From: Xanthomonas sp. DAR 35659 | GTDB lineage: Bacteria; Pseudomonadota; Gammaproteobacteria; Xanthomonadales; Xanthomonadaceae | Reading direction: 5' to 3' | Assembly: GCF_041242975.1 (NCBI RefSeq) | Contig: NZ_CP162488.1 | Coordinates: 227,501 to 291,500 of the forward strand | Length of the DNA: 64,000 nucleotides | Shown: one piece after another, positions 21,503 to 29,313 of the stretch | Layout: every line of letters starts with the position of its first letter | How positions within the stretch are numbered: position 1 is the stretch's first letter | Notes under the pieces: generated by a model | Database searches by the model: none | Told to the model about the DNA's origin: nothing | Seen by the model: only the letters and a program-made list of their open reading frames with translations | Position numbers and translations under genes: made by a program

Positions 21503-22436
21503 CATACGCAGTTGCCGCTCTGTGAGCCGTCCCGCGCTGGCCAAGGCACGGGCCAGGCGCGGCACCATGGCCGCCAGGTTGAAGCGGCGGTTGAACCGAT
21601 AGGCATGCGCGCGCAGGTAGCGCGCGCCGTATTTCGGGAAGTCCACCGCATGGTGGGTACCGCTAAGCGCGGTCTTGAGATTGCCCAGGATCGTATTGAC
21701 CCACCGCAGACGAGGCTGCTGGGCGCCTTTGCGGCCGCCTCCGGTCACGATGGCATCGTGTGTCAGGCCTGCCCAGCCCACACCTGTGAACGCTGTCAGC
21801 CCATCACTGACGACATGGGTGCCCGGTGCCAGTGCCTGCTGGGCCCACGTGTTCACGACGCTTCTCCGGAAGCTGGAGACCACGTCCAGGCGCAGATGGC
21901 GCGGGCGCCCTTGATGCAGGGAAACCGCTGCGATAAACGGCACCTTGTTCCGCCACTGCGGTTCTCCTGGGCCACCGGCGCGTTCGCCGCCCAGATAGGC
22001 ATCATCGATCTGGACCTCTCCCTCGAGCCGCCGTGACTGCTCACGATCGGCCATCGCCGACATCAGTTTGTGCTTGATCCGCCATGCAGTGCGATAGCAG
22101 ACGCCCAACTGCCGAGCCAGTTCCAACGCAGCAACTCCATTCTTGGCTTGGCTCACCAGATAGATGGCCAGCCACCACGCTCGCAAGGGCAGTTTGGTGT
22201 CTGCCATGGGCGTGCCGGCGGTCAAGCTGGTCTGTACCCTGCAGCGTGCATTGCCACAGCTGCTGGTGGCCTCGCTCAAAACGACTGGCATGGGTGTGAC
22301 CGCATTGCGGGCACACGAAGCCAGCAGGCCATCTGGCCTGAATCAACGCCTCGACACATTGCGTCTCGGAGCCGTAGCGGCTCAGAAAAGCCGGAATCGA
22401 AAGCCCCTTCTGGAACTGGATCCGATTGAACGTCAT
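21482..22436 (-). pseudogene. IS1595/ISXO2-like transposase, frameshifted
   Basis: The first frame (22436 to about 22248) starts FNRIQFQKGLSIPAFLSRYG and has half of a zinc ribbon (FVCPQCGHTHASR ... LWQC). The rest (from about 22243) continues in another frame as CRVQTSLTAGTPMADTKLPL, GVAALELARQLGVCYRTAW, the catalytic DDAYLGGER, SDGLTAF, and a C-terminal VDFPKYGARYLRAHAYRFNR. At 22244-22247 there are four bases where two codons (six bases) are expected between the cysteines, so two bases seem lost. No slippery heptamer is evident, which favours inactivation over programmed frameshifting. Confidence 0.85.
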
Positions 22437-22484
22437 CGCCGTATCTCACTGAAGATCCTGCATTTCTAAACCTAGGCAGCATCA

Positions 22485-22510
22485 CCAGCTGAGACACAGC
22501 GCTAATCAGG
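22485..22510. repeat. IS right inverted repeat
   Basis: A 26-bp sequence ending GCGCTAATCAGG, the exact reverse complement of 21477-21502. It marks the right end of the insertion sequence, upstream of the transposase start. Confidence 0.93.
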
Positions 22511-22672
22511 CCGGAGGGAGAGGGGCTAGGCTCTTCCTTCTCCCGTCGGGAGAAGGTGCCCCGCAGGGGCGGATGAGGGTACGGGCGAAGCCTCGTGCAC
22601 CCAAAACTCCGCGAGTCGCTTTTGCGCCGGACCCTCACCCCCACCCCTTTCCCGGTGGGAGAGGGGCTTTGC
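22511..22672. repeat. Intergenic repeat module (right of the IS)
   Basis: One full module of the same class as 21049-21476: GAGAGGGGCTAGGCTCTTCC, then GGAGAAGGTGCCCCGCAGGG, the conserved centre, and a terminal CCCCTTTCCCGGTGGGAGAG. It ends directly at the stop codon of ligD and may form the 3' end of both convergent transcripts. Confidence 0.85.
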
Positions 22673-25231
22673 TTACTCGGCTTCGGCCCAGCGCGCGAGG
22701 TTCTGCTTGAGCGTGTCGAGGCCGGCCCACGGATCCTTGCGCCGCCGCTTCAGCGTGGCCGGCACGTCGCGCATCGTGAACGCATCGGCGCGGTGCAGCT
22801 TGGGCAGATCGCTCCAGGCCAGCGGCATCGCCACCGGCGCACCGGGGCGCGCGCGCAGCGAGTACGAGGCGACCGCGGTGGCGCCGCGGCCATTGCGCAG
22901 GTAGTCGACGAAGATCCGCTTGTTGCGCAGGCGCTTGGTCGCCGTAGCCAGGAACCGCTGCGGCTCGGACTGCGCCAGCGCATCGGCGAAGCCGTGCGCG
23001 AAGCGCTTGGTCAGTTCCCAGTCGCAGCCGGGATTGAGCGGCACCACGACATGCAGGCCCTTGCCGCCGGAGACGCGCAGGAACGACTCCAGTTCCAGTT
23101 GCGCGAGCAATCTGCGGATGTCCTTCGCCGCCTGCTTGACCTCGGCGAAGGGCACGTCCGGGCCCGGATCCAGATCGAATATCACCCGATTCGCCGAATC
23201 GGGCGTGGCGGCGTAGGAGCCCCAGGGATGGAATTCCAGCGCATTGAACTGCACCAGTTCCAGCAGCCCGGCGGGATCATCGGCCACCAGGTAATACGCG
23301 TTGTTGCCGGCCTCCTCCTTCAGCCGCACCGACGACACCAGCTCCAGGCCGGCGGTGTGGTGCTTCTGGAAAAAGCACGGGCGTTCGGCGCCGTTGGGAC
23401 AGCGGACGATCGACAGCGGCCGGCCGGCGACCTCCGGCAACAGGTGGTCCATGACCGCGGTGTAGTAGTCCCAGACATCCTGCTTGGTGGCGCCGATGTC
23501 GGCGAAGATGCGTTTGCCGGGGCTGGACAGCGCCGGCGGCGTGCGCGCGCCGGTCTTGTCGGCGGGGGCCGCCGCGGCGCCGCGGCGCTTGGCTGGCATG
23601 GCCTGCTTGGCGGGCTTACCGCCCGCCGGCGCGCCGTCCGGATCGCGCAGGTCGGCGATGTCCTTGTCGCGCCGCACCGCCTTCAGCGAGGCCTGGCGCA
23701 GCAACTGTTGCCCGCCGATGCCGCGGTAGAAGACCTCGACCACGAAGCGCGGCGCGAACCAGGTCGCCGCGCGCAGATCGGTCTCGGTGGTGGGGACGTG
23801 CGCGGTCGCGGTCTTGCCGCCGGCCTTGCCGATCAGCGCGGCGACCTCGCGCAGCACGGTCTCGGAGAAGCCGGAACCCACGCGGCCGACGTACAGCCAG
23901 CCGTGCTGCGGATCGGGCTTGGCCAGCAGCAGCGAGCCGAAGCCCGAGCGGCTTCCCTTGGGCGCGGTGTAGCCGACCACGGCGAATTCGTCCGAGGCCA
24001 GGTGCTTGGTCTTGCGCCAGTCCTCGCTGCGCCCGCCGTGATAGCCGCGATCGGCGCGCTTGGAGATGATGCCCTCGAAGTGCTGGTCGCCGGCGAGCCG
24101 GAATGCCGCCTCGCCATCGCCGACGATGTGCGAACTGAAGGCCAGGTGCGGGCCGGCGCCGTCCACCAGTTCCTGCAGCAGGGCCTTGCGCTCGGCCAGC
24201 GGCGCATCGGCGATGTCGATGCCGTCGATGTGCAGCAGGTCGAACAGCGCCAGCGCGAGCGCGCCCTGGCGTTCCCCGGACAGCACGGCCTGCAGCAGGT
24301 TGAAATCCTCCTTCGTGCCCTTGCCGGCGATCAGTTCGCCATCCAGCGCGGCCGACTCCAGCCTCAGTGCGGCGATGGCGTCGCGGATCTCCGGGATCTT
24401 GTCGGTCCACTCGATCGCATTGCGCGACCACAGGCGCACGACGCCCTGGGCGATGGTCGCCTGGATACGGTAACCGTCCCACTTGATCTCGTGGAGCCAG
24501 TGTTCGCCCTGCGGCGGCGCATCGCCCAGCTTCGCCAGTTGCGCCTGGAACGGCCCGGCCGGCGCGGCGGCCTTGCGCGCCTTGGGCAGGGCCTTGGCGC
24601 GCTTGGCCCAATCGGTCCTGCGCGCGCGCCGCGGCAAGGCCACGGTGGTCTGCGCCTTGCGCTTGTTCGCCTTGCCGCTTCCGGCGCGCTTCTGGTCCTC
24701 CGGCGGCGGCGCGGTCACGTCGGCGAGCAGGTCGTCGGCTTCCACGTCGCCGGCGAACGCGTCGTCGTCCTTGAACAGCAGCCATTGCGGCTGCCGCGCC
24801 GGCTTGCCGGAGCGCACCAGGTGCCAGCCGCCCCTGAGCTTGCTGCCGAACAGTTCGAAGCGCAGGTGGCCCTTGGCCAGTTGCGCCTCGGGATCGCCGG
24901 CGGTGGTCCACACGCCGTGGTCGAACTGGGCGACGTGGCCGCCGCCGTATTCGCCCTTGGGGATCTCGCCCTCGAAGCCGGCATAGTCGACCGGATGGTC
25001 CTCCACTTCCACCGCCATGCGCTTGACCTTGGGGTCGTAGCTGGGGCCCTTGGGCACCGCCCAGCTCTTCAGCGCATCGCCGACCTGCAGCCGGAAGTCG
25101 TAGTGCCGGCGGCTGGCGTGGTGCAGTTGCACCACGAAGATCGGGCGCTGTCCCTGGGGCAGCGCCTTGCCCGGCTCCGGCTCCCTGGTCTTGTCGAAGC
25201 TGCGCTTGCGGCGGTACTCGGCCAGGCTCAT
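22673..25231 (-). CDS. ligD: LigD, multidomain DNA ligase for non-homologous end joining
   Basis: An 852-aa protein with domains in the order phosphoesterase, ligase, polymerase, as in Pseudomonas LigD. The phosphoesterase domain (about 1-160) has VQLHHASRRHYDFRL and EVEDHPVDYAGFEGEIP. The ligase domain (about 225-530) has the nucleotidyl lysine K250 in HEIKWDGYR, EGIISKRAD and WRKTKH. The polymerase domain (about 575-852) has FDLDPGPDVPF and SGGKGLHVVVPL. Lys/Ala/Pro-rich linkers separate the domains. LigD works with Ku in two-ended break repair (family knowledge), but no ku gene is in the window. The DUF3606 gene lies 16 bp upstream on the same strand. Confidence 0.95.
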   Translation of the reverse strand: MSLAEYRRKRSFDKTREPEPGKALPQGQRPIFVVQLHHASRRHYDFRLQVGDALKSWAVPKGPSYDPKVKRMAVEVEDHPVDYAGFEGEIPKGEYGGGHVAQFDHGVWTTAGDPEAQLAKGHLRFELFGSKLRGGWHLVRSGKPARQPQWLLFKDDDAFAGDVEADDLLADVTAPPPEDQKRAGSGKANKRKAQTTVALPRRARRTDWAKRAKALPKARKAAAPAGPFQAQLAKLGDAPPQGEHWLHEIKWDGYRIQATIAQGVVRLWSRNAIEWTDKIPEIRDAIAALRLESAALDGELIAGKGTKEDFNLLQAVLSGERQGALALALFDLLHIDGIDIADAPLAERKALLQELVDGAGPHLAFSSHIVGDGEAAFRLAGDQHFEGIISKRADRGYHGGRSEDWRKTKHLASDEFAVVGYTAPKGSRSGFGSLLLAKPDPQHGWLYVGRVGSGFSETVLREVAALIGKAGGKTATAHVPTTETDLRAATWFAPRFVVEVFYRGIGGQQLLRQASLKAVRRDKDIADLRDPDGAPAGGKPAKQAMPAKRRGAAAAPADKTGARTPPALSSPGKRIFADIGATKQDVWDYYTAVMDHLLPEVAGRPLSIVRCPNGAERPCFFQKHHTAGLELVSSVRLKEEAGNNAYYLVADDPAGLLELVQFNALEFHPWGSYAATPDSANRVIFDLDPGPDVPFAEVKQAAKDIRRLLAQLELESFLRVSGGKGLHVVVPLNPGCDWELTKRFAHGFADALAQSEPQRFLATATKRLRNKRIFVDYLRNGRGATAVASYSLRARPGAPVAMPLAWSDLPKLHRADAFTMRDVPATLKRRRKDPWAGLDTLKQNLARWAEAE

Positions 25232-25247
25232 CGCGAGGGCCGGCGCG

Positions 25248-25424
25248 CTACTTGTTCAAGTGCGCGCGCACCGCGTTGGCGGTGGGGCCGACCGCGGCGA
25301 CCGCGGCGCGCAGTTCCTCGGCGGAGACGCCCAGGGTCTGGGTCCAGTAGCGCAGTTCGTAGTCCTCGTTGACGTTGATGCGGTCGCGGTCCGGGGAGCC
25401 GGAGTTCTGCTTGTCGTCGCTCAT
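25248..25424 (-). CDS. DUF3606-type small protein
   Basis: A 58-aa protein (MSDDKQNSGSPDRDRINVNE, then YELRYWTQTLGVSAEELRAA and AVGPTANAVRAHL). It matches the short DUF3606 pattern: an acidic start, a WTQxLGVSxEEL helix and a GxxAxxVR end. Function is unknown. AGGAG lies six bases before ATG 25424. It is 16 bp upstream of ligD, so the two are likely co-transcribed. DUF3606 genes often sit beside stress genes. Confidence 0.85.
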   Translation of the reverse strand: MSDDKQNSGSPDRDRINVNEDYELRYWTQTLGVSAEELRAAVAAVGPTANAVRAHLNK

Positions 25425-25616
25425 GGCGTTGCTCCTGCTTGGCGAAAGAGGCGCGTGTGGCGCGCGGCAGCGATCGATGCAATGGCGGTGGCGCACGCAA
25501 GGGCGCCGTCGCTCGCTGTCCACGACCTTAGTAGTCGCGCCGGCGTCGGCTCGACGTGAACGCGCGTGGCGATCGTTGCGCGGTGCATGCCGTCGCTGCG
25601 CCGAGGAGCAGCGGCG

Positions 25617-26003
25617 TTAGGGTTGGCGATGGAACACCATCCCGCCATGATGCAGTTCGTCGTCGGTGACGAACACGCCGTCGGCGGTGAAGCCCGTATC
25701 GTCCCAGTAGTCGATGCGATCGCCATGGATCGCGTAGCGGCCCTGGTAGGCGCTGCGCCGCGTTCCGCGCGCTTCGTCGTAGCGGCCGTTGGGCAGCAGT
25801 TCCTGGCGGATGCGGCCATCGGCCGTCGCCCACATGCCCAGGTAGGGATGGTGTGGCAGGGTCTGTCCTCGTGCTGGCGTGGTGGCGGAGACGCGCGCGG
25901 CGGATGCGAGCGCAAGGGTGTTACTGGTGGCGAGTGCGGCCGCCAGGCAGGTTGCGGCAAGCGTGGCGGACGGCCACGCGCGCAGCGCACGGTGGCAGCT
26001 CAT
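25617..26003 (-). CDS. Atu4866-domain exported protein
   Basis: A 128-aa protein with an N-terminal signal sequence (probable cleavage near residue 35) followed by HPYLGMWATADGRIRQELLP, GRYDEARG, SAYQGRYAIHGDRIDYWDDT and GFTADGVFV. This is the Atu4866 family pattern, a small beta-barrel fold of unknown role. Its ATG overlaps the stop codon of the upstream SnoaL-like gene by four bases (ATGA), so it is translationally coupled and last in the operon. Confidence 0.82.
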   Translation of the reverse strand: MSCHRALRAWPSATLAATCLAAALATSNTLALASAARVSATTPARGQTLPHHPYLGMWATADGRIRQELLPNGRYDEARGTRRSAYQGRYAIHGDRIDYWDDTGFTADGVFVTDDELHHGGMVFHRQP

Positions 26004-26527
26004 GGCGCCGCGCCGGCGGCGGGAATGCGGCGCAGCACGTCGTCGTAGGCCGGCAGGTCGAGGAAGGCGTTGGCCTCGACCGCCTTGCCGCCGGCCATGC
26101 GCAGGATCCACACGTAGCGGTTGCGGTACGCGCGCCCGTCGCGTGCGACGGCTTCGCCGGCCCAATGCACGATGACGTGATCGCCATCGGCCCAGATGCG
26201 CCGGGACAGCGGGCGCAGCGGCGTGCGCAGGCGCTCGCTGAAGGGACGCACCGCCTGCGCAAGAAAGGCATCGCGGCTGCGATAGGTGCGCGCGCTCGGT
26301 CCCGATCCTTCGACGGTCCAGACGATGTCGGGGGCGAGCAGGGTCTCGAAAAGGCCGCCGCCGTCGGCCCAGCGATCGAACGCGGTCGCCACCGTCTGCC
26401 GGTTGCGCTCGCTGCGGTCCTGCGCCTGCGTGGGCTCCGCCAGCGCAAGCGCCGGCGAGACCGCGCACGCCAGGGCCAGCACTCCGGTTGCGGCGCGCCG
26501 CCGCATGCACGTCACGATCCAAGTCAT
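26000..26527 (-). CDS. SnoaL/NTF2-like exported protein
   Basis: A 175-aa protein with a signal peptide (cleavage near ALALAEP, residue 30), then an NTF2-like fold: ATAFDRWADGGGLFETLLAP, DIVWTVEGSG, DAFLAQAVRPF, GDHVIVHWAGEAV and NRYVWILRMAGGKAVEANAF. The family includes polyketide cyclases and ketosteroid isomerase-like proteins. The substrate is unknown. It starts four bases after the aldo-keto reductase stop and overlaps the next gene, the middle of a three-gene operon. Confidence 0.83.
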   Translation of the reverse strand: MTWIVTCMRRRAATGVLALACAVSPALALAEPTQAQDRSERNRQTVATAFDRWADGGGLFETLLAPDIVWTVEGSGPSARTYRSRDAFLAQAVRPFSERLRTPLRPLSRRIWADGDHVIVHWAGEAVARDGRAYRNRYVWILRMAGGKAVEANAFLDLPAYDDVLRRIPAAGAAP

Positions 26528-26531
26528 GGCC

Positions 26532-27602
26532 TCACCCGCGCCGCTGCACGGTGGAGCTGCCGAAGATCAGCTGCTGTCCCATCGGTCGGCCGATGAAGTT
26601 CTCCGGGAAGATCGGCGCGATCGCGCTGGCCTGATTGAGGCGCCGCAAGTGGTCGGCGTCGAACGCCACCTCCAGCGCGCCGAAATTGTCCTCGGCCTGC
26701 CGCAGCGTGCGCGCGCCCATCACCGGTGCGACCACCGCCGGATGCCGTAGGGTCCAGGCCAGCGCCACCTGCGCGCGCGACTTGCCCAGCTCCTCGGCGA
26801 TCGCGCCGACCACGTCGGCGATCGCCAGCGCGCGTTCGTGCAGATGGCCCGAGGAGGCGATGACGCCCTTGCGCGTGGCCGACACGTCCGCGGCGTTGTC
26901 CTCGCTCAGATCGGCGCGGCTGTACTTGCCGGTGAGGATGCCGCCGCCCAGCGGCGACCACGGCAGCACGCCCAGCCCCAGCGACGCGGCCATCGGCAGC
27001 AGTTCGTGCTCGACCGTGCGCTCGACCAGGCTGTAGCCGATCTGCAGCGCGACGAACGGCGACCAGCCGCGCAGGTCGGCCAAGGTCTGCATCTGCGCCA
27101 CGCGCCAGGCCGGCGTGTTGCAGATGCCGGCGTAGAGAATCTTGCCGGCGCGCACCAGGTCGTCCAGCGCGCGCATCACTTCCTCGGCGGAGGTGGTGAA
27201 GTCCCAGGCGTGCAGGTACAGCAGGTCGATGCGGTCGGTGGCGAGTTGGCGCAGGCTGGTCTCGACCGAGCGCACCAGGTTGAGCCGATGATTGCCGCCG
27301 GCGTTGATGTTGGCCGCGTCGCGCACCATGGTGAACTTGGTCGCCAGTACGATGCGCTCGCGCTTGTCCTTCACCAACTCGCCGACAATGCGTTCGGAGG
27401 CGCCGTTGGTGTAGTTGACCGCGGTATCGACCAGGTTGCCGCCGCGCTCGGTGTAGGCGTCGAAGATGCGCGCGGCTTCGTCGCGGTCGGCGCCCCAGCC
27501 CCAGTCCTGGCCGAAGGTCATGGTGCCCAGCGCCAGCGGCGACACGCGCAGGCCGGAGCGGCCGAGCAGGCGGTAATGGGAGAGGGACGTGGGTGCATTC
27601 AT
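26532..27602 (-). CDS. Aldo/keto reductase
   Basis: A 356-aa NADPH-dependent oxidoreductase that reduces aldehydes or ketones. The catalytic tetrad is present: D59 and Y64 (LVDTAVNYTNG), K89 (VLATKF) and H131 (LLYLHAWD). The cofactor-binding end has PVMGARTLRQAEDNF. Length and fold match the AKR11/12-like groups. It is first of a three-gene operon and divergent from an AraC-type regulator 148 bp away, an arrangement that commonly means the regulator controls it. The substrate is not predictable. Confidence 0.93.
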   Translation of the reverse strand: MNAPTSLSHYRLLGRSGLRVSPLALGTMTFGQDWGWGADRDEAARIFDAYTERGGNLVDTAVNYTNGASERIVGELVKDKRERIVLATKFTMVRDAANINAGGNHRLNLVRSVETSLRQLATDRIDLLYLHAWDFTTSAEEVMRALDDLVRAGKILYAGICNTPAWRVAQMQTLADLRGWSPFVALQIGYSLVERTVEHELLPMAASLGLGVLPWSPLGGGILTGKYSRADLSEDNAADVSATRKGVIASSGHLHERALAIADVVGAIAEELGKSRAQVALAWTLRHPAVVAPVMGARTLRQAEDNFGALEVAFDADHLRRLNQASAIAPIFPENFIGRPMGQQLIFGSSTVQRRG

Positions 27603-27750
27603 GAGGTCATCGCTCCGTTGGAATCCGCTGCCAGCGTGGCGGCGGGGCGACGCGGGGCGATAGCCGGCTTGTCCGGAATCCTTGCACGATCGTCCGGCGA
27701 CGGCCGCTGTGCCCTTTCCGGGCGCGCGTGGATATGGAATAAGACGGGCC
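27603..27750. promoter_or_regulatory. Divergent promoter region between aldo/keto reductase and AraC regulator
   Basis: 148 bp separate two head-to-head start codons. It must hold the promoters of both the reductase operon and the regulator and is the likely operator of the AraC-type protein (inference from position). I did not identify a convincing -35/-10 pair or operator repeat. Confidence 0.5.
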
Positions 27751-28629
27751 ATGACCGCACTGCGCACGCTGACCGACCTCATCGCCCGCCATGCCCCGCA
27801 CGACGGCACCTTCGCCGGTCCGCTGCCGGGCGTGAAGCTGATCCGCGCTTCGACCCCGACCCTGCCGATGCCGGTGATCTACGAACCCACCGTGTGCTTC
27901 GTCGCGCAGGGACGCAAGCGCGCGCTGCTGGGCAGCAGCGCCTACACCTACGATCCGGCGCGCTATCTGCTCGCCTCGGTCGGGCTGCCGGTGATGGGGT
28001 CGGTGATCGAGGCCAGTGCGGCGGCGCCGTATCTGAGCCTGCAATTGGATCTGGACCTGGCCGAGCTGGGCGAACTCGCGATCCGTCATCCACCGCCGGC
28101 CGGTGCCGCCGCCGCGCCGCTGGGCCTGACCCTCAACCGCATCACGCCCGGGCTGCTGGACGCGGTGGTGCGTCTGGCCGCCTTGCTCGACACGCCGCAC
28201 GACATCGCCGCGCTGGCCCCGCTCACCGTGCGCGAGATCCTGTATCGGCTGCTGACCGGTCCCGATGGCGGCGTGGTCCGGCACATGGCGCAGGCCGACA
28301 GCCGGCTCAACCACGTGGCGCGCGCCATCGTCTGGATCCGCACCCACTTCCGCGACGCCTGCCGCATCGAGGACGCCGCGCAGGTCGCCGGCATGAGCCG
28401 CTCCACCTTCCACCAGCACTTCAGGGCGATCACCTCGCTGAGCCCGATCGAATTCCGCACCCAGCTGCGGCTGCAGGAGGCGCGCCGGCTGATGGTCGGC
28501 GGCGCGCTGGATGCCGCCAGCGCCGGATTCGAGGTCGGCTACGACAGCCCGTCCCAGTTCAGTCGCGACTACGCACGCGTGTTCGGCATGCCGCCGGCCA
28601 AGCACGCCAAGGCGCTGCGGGCGTCGTGA
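27751..28629 (+). CDS. AraC-family transcriptional regulator
   Basis: A 292-aa regulator. The N-terminal half matches the AraC_N sensing domain (PVIYEPTVCFVAQGRKRALLG, YDPARYLLASVGLPVMGSV). The C-terminal half has two helix-turn-helix motifs: CRIEDAAQVAGMSRSTFHQH and DAASAGFEVGYDSPSQFSRD, then YARVFGMPPAKHAKALR. The ATG at 27751 gives the usual N-terminus (LRTLTDLIARHAPHDG). Members of this group usually activate an adjacent divergent oxidoreductase gene, here the operon starting at 27602. Confidence 0.92.
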   Translation: MTALRTLTDLIARHAPHDGTFAGPLPGVKLIRASTPTLPMPVIYEPTVCFVAQGRKRALLGSSAYTYDPARYLLASVGLPVMGSVIEASAAAPYLSLQLDLDLAELGELAIRHPPPAGAAAAPLGLTLNRITPGLLDAVVRLAALLDTPHDIAALAPLTVREILYRLLTGPDGGVVRHMAQADSRLNHVARAIVWIRTHFRDACRIEDAAQVAGMSRSTFHQHFRAITSLSPIEFRTQLRLQEARRLMVGGALDAASAGFEVGYDSPSQFSRDYARVFGMPPAKHAKALRAS

Positions 28630-28864
28630 GTGCGCGGACGGCGTCGGGTGCGACGGCCGGCTCGGTGCTGTCCGCGGTGGCGCGGTCGGCGACAGAGGGG
28701 GGCGGCTCGGGCATGCCGTGCCGGCGCAGGTGGCCACCCACCGTCATGAATGCCCGCGTTCCGCGGCAGCGCTGGGTGCGCCATCGCTCGGCCATCGTCG
28801 CGCGCGTTTCCATGCCCTTGCAGGCGACATGTCCGGTTGCGACGTCGGACGCCGCACCGGCGCT

Positions 28865-28912
28865 TGACGACAGCTGTCGTCACGGGTAGTTTGGCGACAA
28901 ATGTAGTCACCA
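28865..28912. promoter_or_regulatory. Two palindromic operator candidates upstream of the BlaI-type repressor
   Basis: A perfect 18-bp palindrome TGACGACAGCTGTCGTCA (28865-28882) is followed by an imperfect 21-bp one (28892-28912) containing GCGACAAATGTAGTCAC. Both carry GACA/TGTC-type half sites, and the second has TGTAGTC, the half site typical of BlaI/MecI/CopY repressors. They lie 10-60 bp upstream of the repressor start, as expected for autoregulation. Confidence 0.75.
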
Positions 28913-28923
28913 GGAGCCAGCGG

Positions 28924-29310
28924 ATGCCACGCAAATCGATCGGGGACCAGGAACTGGCCCTGCTGCAGTACATCGCCGAGCAGGGTGAGGCCAGCGTGGG
29001 CGAGGTCGCGGCCAGCTTCGGCGAGGCGCGCGGATTGGCCCGCTCCACCGTGCTGACGATGATGGAGCGGTTGCGCGCCAAGGCCTACCTGCGCCGCCGC
29101 CAGGTGCAGGGCGTGTACCGCTACGCCGCCACCGCCGGACAGGACGACGTGGTGCGCAGCGCGGTCGGCAGCTTCGTCGAGAAGACCCTGCAGGGCTCGG
29201 TATCGCCGTTCGTGGCGTGGATGTCGCAGCGCGCGGAGGTCAGCGACGACGAACTGGCCGAACTGGAGGCCCTGGTGGCCAAACTGCAATCGCAGCGACG
29301 GGAGGACTGA
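28924..29310 (+). CDS. BlaI/MecI/CopY-type repressor
   Basis: A 128-aa winged-helix repressor. The DNA-binding part has QELALLQYIAEQGEASVGEV, LARSTVLTMMERLRAKAYLR and RRRQVQGVYRYA. The C-terminal dimerisation part has FVEKTLQGSVSPFVAWMSQ and a DDELAELEALVAKLQ helix. AGGAG lies seven bases before the ATG. The stop is three bases from the start of the M56 protease gene. The pair follows the blaI-blaR1 plan, in which the protease is triggered by an envelope signal and inactivates the repressor. Confidence 0.92.
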   Translation: MPRKSIGDQELALLQYIAEQGEASVGEVAASFGEARGLARSTVLTMMERLRAKAYLRRRQVQGVYRYAATAGQDDVVRSAVGSFVEKTLQGSVSPFVAWMSQRAEVSDDELAELEALVAKLQSQRRED

Positions 29311-29313
29311 GGC

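Larger units (their letters stand above)
21477..22510 (-). mobile_element. IS1595-family-like insertion sequence, 1034 bp
   Basis: The ends are perfect 26-bp inverted repeats (21477-21502 and 22485-22510) beginning CCTGATTAGCGCTGTGTCTC. They enclose a single transposase gene with a zinc ribbon and an ISXO2-like catalytic domain. The element sits inside the terminal hairpin of an intergenic repeat module: the module's left half stops at 21476 and its right half resumes at about 22511. An 8-bp target duplication is not recognisable (CGTCGGGA against CCGGAGGG). Confidence 0.9.

Noticed and set aside
22595..25372. A 925-codon frame opposite ligD
   Set aside because: It is antisense to a gene with complete ligase, polymerase and phosphoesterase motifs. 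Its composition is that of a shadow frame.
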